Shown piece by piece: positions 56,316 to 64,000 of a stretch of 64,000 bases of DNA. Positions within the stretch are counted from its first letter, which is position 1. Every line of letters starts with the position of its first letter. The position numbers and the translations under genes were made by a program. This stretch comes from Echinometra lucunter (Eukaryota; Echinodermata; Echinoidea; Camarodonta; Echinometridae): positions 29,774,483 through 29,838,482 of the forward strand of contig CM057155.1 of NCBI GenBank assembly GCA_029962745.1. The letters are read 5' to 3'. The notes under the pieces were generated by a model. It did no database searches, was not told the DNA's origin, and was given only the letters and a program-made list of their open reading frames with translations.

Positions 56316-58400
56316 TTAGCGTTTCATCTTCCTCCCTGCCCGGCCCCATCTCGACCCACACTCACACCCTTGCCCTTGGATTCCTTGTTCAATAATGTGA
56401 TTTATTTATTTTACGCTTTCCCCGGGTTTTGCAAATTTTAAAGAGAGATATCCCTTTATTACCAAGTATGCCAGACACCGATGTCGTTCCGACAAGCTTC
56501 TTCTTTTCTTCGGTATATTCCGTTAACTCGCACTCCATCAAATCACAACCAAGACTCATTATTTTGGCTTTTGTCTAATTAATGATGCACCAATTATCAT
56601 GAACATGTATTTAAATACATCTCTGTCTCTCTGTTTCTTCTTTCTTTACTTTTCCCCCTTTTTCTTTCTTTTACTCTTTCTCTTTCATTACAATTTGGTA
56701 TCATGTTAAATTCTAAATTTGCATATTGGATTACGTCTTAATCAAGAGTCGTCCATTTTCTCCACTCTTATTGATATTAGTTATTAACCTCTTTCCAGAA
56801 AAATACCTTTCTTTTCAATGAGTTTTTTGCTAAAGTTAAAAACCGAAAGCGTCATTATTTAACGTACCACCGCCACAATTCTTCTCCACAATAAACGTTT
56901 TCACCAAACTTGTGAGACGCCCAATACACCAAAACGCATTCTTCTTCTTCTTCTTCTTCTTCTTCTTCTTCTTCTTCTTCTTCTTCCTTTTCTCCTCATC
57001 CTTCTTCTTTTTTCTCCCGGAAACGAGTTCGAGCATTATTCAAAGGCGATGTATATTTTATCATGTTTATCTCCAAGTTTATTTGGCCAATTTTTGCAAG
57101 AGTACAGGCCTATAGTTTCTTCGGATAAGCTACATTTTTTTTTCTTCATAAAAACGCAACCAAAAAACGCAACCAAAGACCTCTGTCTTCTCGACACCGT
57201 CTTCTCCTTTCTCCTTATTCTTCCTCTCCGCTTTTTTATCTGTAATCCCATTTTCTTCTCTGCCCGATTTAAATAAGCTACACTCAGTACACTGAGTATT
57301 TATTAATTCAACATCAACAAAAAATCACTTTTTTTTTTTTTTTTTTTTTTTTTACTTTGTAGCGTTTTAAATCTATCTTTTTTTTTAAAACATGCTATCC
57401 GGTTTTTTAGACACTGATGCGAAGTGAAAAGAGCATGATCATGAACAGAATAATGGTTATTTTCACTATACCCATCTTCATTTCAATTTTCAATAAAATT
57501 TAATCCATAAAGTCAACCGCCTTTTGAAAACGCTTTTCCTTACTTTCTTTTAGAGGTCACTCTAGATCTATTATCCCCATCCCACCCCATCCTTACTATA
57601 GAATTCGCTGCCGTTTGTGGATGTATAAAGGCACGTCTTTGATCAGAATCACTGAAAGCTATAGCTTTGTTCTCTCTTTCTAAAGCCCGGAAGGGGGAGA
57701 GGAGGGGTAGGTCCCGGGGTAAGGTCCTTTTGGTTGTCTTTCCAATGTCCTCGTGTTAATAGCTTTTATGCATAATAAAACACTATAGGCTTTTGAAAAC
57801 TTCTTTCCTTCCTAAGTGTTTCACTCTTTTATCCACGCGTTTACTTATCTTCCTCCCGGCCAGGCCCCATCCCGACCCACAAACACCCTTGCCCATGGAT
57901 TCCTTGTTCAATACTGTCATCCATTTTATTTTACACTTTCCGGGGAATTTGCAAATGTTCAAGAGAGCCCTTACCAACCATGCTAAACCCTAAATACCGA
58001 AGTAATTTTGACGAGCTTTTTTTTTCTCTTTCTTTTCTTTAGTCTATTCCTTTAACTTCCCCACCACCAAACCACAACCAAGACTTTGTCTTATTAGTTT
58101 GACTTCGGTCTAAAATCACGCAACAATAATCATGGACATTATTTTACAGAGACCGCCCCCTCCCCTCCTTTGGTAATTTCTCTTTCTTTTCCCCCTCTCT
58201 CTATTTCTTTCTATCTCCCCCTTTCTCTCTCTCTCTTGTTCTTTCATTTCAATCTGGTATCATGTTAAATTTTAAATTTAAATAAAACGGATTACATGTC
58301 TTAATCAAGGTTTGTCCATTTTCTCAACTCTCAGAAACACGAGTTTAGAAGGAGGGCATGACTTGTATGCGAGTTGTACTTCTTTCCGTTTAATCATTTA

Positions 58401-61400
58401 CCCCTTTTCAGAAAAATAATTACTTTTATTTTTCATCACTGTTCAAAAATTCTATAAGTTTCCATTTTTAAAAAGTAACAACACACGACGAGACACATCT
58501 TTGTATCTCCGTCAAAATAATAGTAATCCCAACCCGCTCAGGTTTTCCTTTCTTTCTTTCCTAAATCGCGTTTTCGCTTTTGAAAAACCACACAACATTG
58601 CATCATTCTTTGCTGAGATCACGTGACTATGAATGGCCAATTAGCGAAGGCGTGTGTCGCTATGGGGCGGAGCTTAGCGCGGAGCCAAATTCGATCTTTG
58701 GATCTCGCTCATGTGTCCGAAAAAGATCTGACTGACCGAAAAAAACACTCGCAGAAAAATTGCTTTTTCGACCCTTTCCCTTTATTGTTTTCGCTAGATT
58801 TTTTTACAGAGCATACTTGAAACATGGAAGATCCAGAAAATAAAGAAAACAAAATTTCGAAAATTTTGGAGTTTTTTACTATTTTGCCCATTTTCTCGAC
58901 TTCTCTTCGCGCGACTTCTGTCTGATTTTGTTGTGACGAGTCACATATGTTAAAACTCTGCGATTAACTTTGGTTTATAGTAAATAATGTGAACTTTGTA
59001 GAGTATTAACTAAATTTGGAATATCATTCAAGTTTCTTTGATCATACAAAAGGAAGCTCTTAATATTAGCAAATTCAAATATTCACTCCCCCCCCCCACC
59101 ACAAAAAAAAAAATAAGAAGAAAACAAAGATGTTTCTGTCCTTTCCTTGTACATCACCTCGGCCTTTCCATTATGACTTTTTTCCCCTTCGTAGTCGAGT
59201 TTTCTAATCTAAGAAAAATCTGATTAATTAGAACAGGTTAAGGTTTCAGAATAATTTCGAAAATTCAAAGATCCAACATTATTTGCAGGAAGGAATGTTT
59301 TTCCTGCATACATGCACATGTTTTAGACTCTGTTTTGCGAGTTAAAGATTATTAATAAGGCTAAATTATTTTGATATAAAATCTGATTCGCCCAAGATAG
59401 GCATTTTAAACCACTCAATGAAACCCCTTTCCTAAAAAGGGATTATTTCAAATTACTCAATCTTTTCCAATTTTTGGACGCTCATAATTTCTTCCTAAAT
59501 CCATTTTTGTCACCCCACCGCAAAAATTTTCTTTGCCCCCATTAGCCCCCATACTTTTGAAAACACTGGCGGTGTCGTCTTTAATCTAATTGTCAAAATA
59601 ACGTTTTATCAACAAGCTCTGCTTATCAGTATATTACACCATCTGATCAAGTTTTTTCTCATCTCGATCGTTCTCTGCATGGGTAGTGTTTAATTTATTG
59701 TTCTAATTGTCATGTTAAAACTCTTCGATTAACTTTGGTAAATACGTAATTTTGTCTTTTGAATTTTGTCGAGTATTAACATGCATTCTAAATTGTTTAC
59801 AAAAGTGCAGTGATCATCGGATTTTTTTCAGATGTCATGAATCAAGCACCATTTCTCGATGATGTTCTATTTTAGAAATAAGCTTTTGAGCACCAAACGA
59901 GCAGACCTAGATCGTGAAGTCTGTCCCGATAGATGGTTTACAGGAAAAAAATACGCATACATTTTGGCTGGTCGCCAAATCGCTGGACAAAAAAAAGAAT
60001 GAAAAGGGCTAAATTTTTCCAATAAAACACATTTGATTTCATACCTATCGCATCACAATCATTTTAGGGCCCGAATACAGTAATAGGGAATGGAAAGGTG
60101 ACATGAACTTTTCTGACCGGGATCTACCAATATAATTATAAACTTAAAACTTTAAATCATAAAGAAGGAATATCAGCGGAAACGCTGCAGTTTAAAAAAA
60201 AAATAAGAATAAATTAAATAGGAGGCTTACAAGAAGCATAAATTGTGTGTGAATCTTATATCATCAAAAAGTATGTTTCTTGGTATTATTCATTGAATGT
60301 GTGACTTTCGTAACTTTCAGTATTTTCATTTATTATAATCATCAAGGCTACCACATTCACTACCCCCGGTCACTACCACCGCCACCACCATCATCAGTGT
60401 TAATTATCATGACTATCATCAGCAGGATCATTATAATCAATCATGTCAACAGAACCATCTATGTCATATTCGTATATTGAAATTTTGATAATTTGGGTAA
60501 GGAAATAATAAAAATGAGAGAAAGGTTGTAGCGGGAAGGGGGGGGGGGGGTGAGTTTGTTCTAAAGTAAAATCAATGTGAGTAGAATTAAATTAATGTTT
60601 TTATCTATATTGCAGTGATGGTAAACATCATTACAATACTAGGATGCCATGATGTTCAATAATTTAAACTTCAAAATTTAGTACTTCACGGGTGAAGATA
60701 TGGGGCCGTAAGCTGCAGGGAGATAATATAGAATAATATTAACATTAGATCATTACTCTAAAATAGATGGAATGTAATTATTATTCATTATTTATATTAG
60801 ATAGTACACTTACTGGCCTAAAAGCAAAATCAAATAGGGTCATGATATAGTCTTCTCCATCAAGAGAATTGAACATTATTGACCTTTCAGGATTGCTTGG
60901 CATTGATACTCATCGAACTGTTCTTATTTTTTGCCCCAGGCCTATTATAATATGATCATGAAAAAGCAAGATCACTCACCCGTATAGTAGAGAATCATTG
61001 ACAATAGCACGCTCAGCGGGTTCACCACAGAAAACAATGGGATATAGACACTCACAGACTTTAATCCCCCATATCGGCTGTCGTGATTATGTCGTAATTT
61101 CAATAGATGAACCTACTTCAAAAGACCGTTGGCTTGCCCGATGGGGAATCTTTTGTAGTAGTATAGTGTATGCAGTAACTACCGTCCCGACTTCTTTTGT
61201 GCTTTTTAAAAGATTTTTCACCATCATCGAGTAGCGATTAGCGTGTAAAATCGCATAAATTATCTCACATAACGGATCTAATGTTCATGAATACCAGCAT
61301 CACCATAATCATTACCACTATCTTTCAAATATTTGTAAATATAAAATTGATACTGGAGAACGATTGGAAATCGATAGTGAATGAATGATGATGGTGATGA

Positions 61401-63753
61401 TGATGATGATAATCATAACTTTGAAGTGATATTAACGGACATGATATTTCGAATAATAATATCAGTGATAATGTTGATGATTAAATATTAACAAATGAAG
61501 ATGATTGGTATATTATGCGGCAATGAACCATCAGACGCGTTTTTCCTTTATCATGTTTGTTATAAAAGGGTTTTCATAATCATGATCCTGAAATACATAG
61601 ATTATATTTAGATTAAAAAGAGAGAGAATGGATGGCCATCTAATTTTGGAAAAGATTTTTCAGGTTGTCAAGTCCGATGCAGTGTAAAAAATTATTGCAT
61701 ATCGAGGTCGATGCTATTTTCATATCAACGACATCATCCCCCAGAGTCTATCAAGTTATGAGTTTGTGTGCATTTTTAGCAAAATTGACATTTGTAATAC
61801 GAGACTATTCTAATTTTAGAGTGCTTTAACATCCGAACTGCATGCTATTCCTGCTACGTATATTTTGAATTCATCGGCTATTTCGATTTCTGGATGTATG
61901 TTACCATGCAGTTAAAGCGGTGTACGCCTGAATTATATTGATTGTCATATTAACTTTATAATAACGTCGACATAATTATAAAACAGAATTCATCAGGTTC
62001 TTTATCATTACACCAATGATATGAACTTATGCACATATATGCCTACGTCTTTTGCTTGATAGAACACCGACCCCCCCCCCCCCCTCCATTAGAGCGAGAA
62101 CAATATTGTGCTCTCTCATTAATATTGATTTCGATAAGGAGATCGGGAAACGCACGCCGTTAATAGTAATTTACATTATTTGTATACCACTTACGAGTGA
62201 AGAACAAAATATTATCTAAACGCTTAGGAAAAAATAGAAAGAGAGAAGGAATTTCACCAAAAATTAAATTAGTTGCACAGTTCACAGTAGGCTGTAAACA
62301 ATAGAGAGGCTTCACATGCGGCGGGAAAAGCTATTTAACCCCCCCCCCCCCAAAAAAGAGTTTTAACTGGATTTGAATTTCTCTCTTCAATCTGCTTGTT
62401 GAATACTTCCTGGTAGATATTCCAGAGTTGGATCCACGGGGGGGGGGGGGGGAGAAGCCCGCCCCCTCCCTCTATTGGCGGAGCAAAAAAGGGGGAAAGA
62501 AAGACAAAAAAAAAAGAAAAGGGAAATGAGAGGAGAGAAAAAACATAGGAGGAAAACTGTTGAATTAGTCATAATTTGCACTATCGTTCGGCTAAACCGC
62601 TTTACTAATAAATATAGGTTTCTTTTTTCGACTCGCCGTATGGCCGCCGTAGAGCAAATGTGACCGAGGTATTACCATTTCATGTACGTTTATTGATATT
62701 TTTTTTGCATATTTAAATATGCAAGCTATAGAATGCAGCTATATATACGATTAAGAGGTGAAGTACAAAGTTGGAAGGGAAACTATAGGCCAAAGAGGCT
62801 TTCGTATTACTAACTTTACGTCGGTAAATCATGTTTACCTTAGACACTGGGAATCTAATTTGCAATATTTGACACACACACATTGCAGATTAATTCCGAT
62901 ATTTGATAGAAAGAATAAATCAACGGCAATATACACGTATTGTACAATTCAAACGTGAAGGTTAAAAAGAAAATAGGTGAAGAAAAAATTTAGAAAAATT
63001 CACAGGAAGAAATGAAGTTGGATGAAAAAAAGGAACCATCAGAATTAAGTTGACAAAATTGAATATTGTAAGTAGAACAGGAAAATTGAAAGAAATGATT
63101 AAGCCCCCCCCCCCCCCCAGCGGACTGGTTTGAAGGGGGATCACCATGCATAAAATCATGGTACTTGTGGAGGCCTCGGCCCCAGACCCCTTTGGTTCTG
63201 TGGCTCCTGGATGGTAATCAAGAACACTAGGTCACAGAACACTCTAGATCACAGGGGAAATTTATATAAGAGAATAAAGACTGATCCCAGGTAAAAAGAT
63301 AGTATAGATTTTCCTGTCCAATATCATGTCGGAGTCATTTAAATGTGTTAATTTGCATTTTAATTCACGTGATACTTTTCATCGCTCATTCAAAGTTCAG
63401 AATGGGATTAATAGAAGACGCTATAATTCCTTTATAAATACTCAACTCGATTCATGGTCAAGACTACCTAACTTTGATAATTTCAATATTTATTTTTAAG
63501 TGCTTTTGATTTCGTTCGAAGGTAAAGATGTTTGTAATGGTCTTACAAAGTAACGAAAGTACTTTTTGTTCTGAATTTCGGGCAATGAAATTTAAAAATT
63601 GTGCACTTAAGCTATAATTACCGATATGACAGCTTGAGCATCCAATTTATTTCTTAAAGTTGAATTTAATGATATCTTATTCATTTGTCTTGCACGGCAT
63701 CTGTATTATGTGTGAATATATAAGTTTCTAGAATTTAAATGTTAAAACAAATG
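58401..63753. other. No gene seen; scattered poly-G/C tracts
   Basis: Long AT-rich stretch. A locally GC-richer block at 58,618-58,710 contains CACGTGAC, GGCCAAT and GGGGCGGAGC strings, which could be promoter-like or part of a repeat; nothing nearby supports a transcript. Poly-G/C runs lie near 60,538, 62,070, 62,340, 62,440 and 63,104. ATC/ATG-rich patches lie around 60,380 and 61,385. The segment 62,424-62,560 resembles 53,740-53,840. Confidence 0.5.
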
Positions 63754-64000
63754 CAGTGGCGTACCTAGGATTTTCCACGGGGGGGGGGGCAAAATCGCCA
63801 AAAAAGTCCTCAACAGGATATAAAGGACATTTCACAGCAAAAACAAATTGACAAGTAAAATTTAAAAAAAGGTCTTCAATTTCTCGCCAGGGGGGGGGGC
63901 AGGGATAGGTTCCTTGCATGGGTTGTGGCTCGTCAGCGGGGGGGGGGGGGGGGGGGGGGGGGGGGTAGTCTGCCCCCCGTAGGTATACGCTTGTGAACAT
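63754..64000 (+). mobile_element. hAT-type MITE at window edge
   Basis: CAGTGGCGTACCTAGG at 63,754 and GTAGGTATACGCTTG near 63,993 are inverted-repeat-like ends of the CAGTGGCG kind. Between them are three poly-G runs, the longest about 26 bases (63,940-63,965). The target duplication cannot be judged because the window ends. Confidence 0.55.

Larger units (their letters stand above)
54890..58400 (+). repeat. Diverged pyrimidine-rich tandem duplication
   Basis: Blocks occur twice in the same order: CACTGATGCGAAGTGA with GCATGATCATG (55,790 and 57,411); TTTCTTTTAG then CACT and AGATCTATTAT (55,921 and 57,543); CCCTTGCCC...GGATTCCTTGTTCAATA (56,370 and 57,887); GGTATCATGTTAAAT (56,697 and 58,256); and the (TTC)n tracts with their CCACAATAA leaders (55,150 and 56,885). 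The offset is about 1.5-1.7 kb. A third partial copy seems present at 54,915-55,070 (TTTTGCAAGAGTA, as at 57,093). No gene lies in either copy. Confidence 0.65.

Noticed and set aside
58618..58710. Core promoter with CACGTG, CCAAT and GC-box strings
   Set aside because: No downstream exon or transcript evidence on either strand. Such short motifs are expected by chance and may belong to a repeat.

Overview
The window looks like AT-rich, repeat-dense genomic DNA of a marine invertebrate, most likely a sea urchin or another echinoderm (inference). The basis is long introns with ordinary GT/AG sites, very frequent poly-G/poly-C runs inside small CAGGGGCG-ended transposons, a Penelope-like retroelement, a Tc1-like relic, tRNA-derived SINEs and a long foldback element resembling the TU elements described in sea urchins. 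Nothing bacterial (operons, ribosome binding sites, CRISPR) is present.

One host gene is well supported. On the minus strand, eight exons between 38,576 and 19,766 join with matching intron phases into the C-terminal part of a type I membrane receptor: a YWTD (LDL-receptor class B) beta-propeller of about six repeats, one EGF-like domain, one sushi/CCP domain, a single transmembrane helix and a 122-residue proline-rich tail ending near a PPPY motif. The signal peptide and first exon(s) were not found and should lie above 38.6 kb or outside the window. The first propeller exon carries a one-base reading-frame break.

Layout. 0.9-8.4 kb: two copies of one hAT-type non-autonomous element, each with its own 8-bp target duplication, on either side of a 4.3-kb purine-rich minisatellite (68/74-bp unit) whose apparent giant minus-strand ORFs are artefacts. 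10.0-15.1 kb: a 5-kb satellite with 91/90/80-bp units. 16.7-18.2 kb: a hAT-type element filled with degenerate tandem repeats, then a SINE and a Harbinger-type MITE. 19.8-38.6 kb: the receptor gene, its introns carrying a 500-base assembly gap, a Tc1 relic, SINEs, MITEs and a 4.5-kb composite foldback element (31.0-35.6 kb). 36.5-37.9 kb: a second array of the foldback tandem unit. 40.4-41.6 kb: a duplicated noncoding repeat. 43.4-50.8 kb: a cluster of (TA)n tracts, palindromes, a 5'-truncated Penelope-like reverse transcriptase/GIY-YIG gene between long inverted arms, hammerhead-like motifs, and a 1.5-kb element with long inverted ends. 54.9-58.4 kb: a diverged, pyrimidine-rich tandem duplication. 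The rest shows no gene that I can support.

Apart from the receptor, the coding content is mobile DNA. I found no convincing undescribed multi-gene system. The most unusual items are the composite foldback element, the inverted-arm Penelope element with hammerhead-like cores, and the two large tandem arrays.
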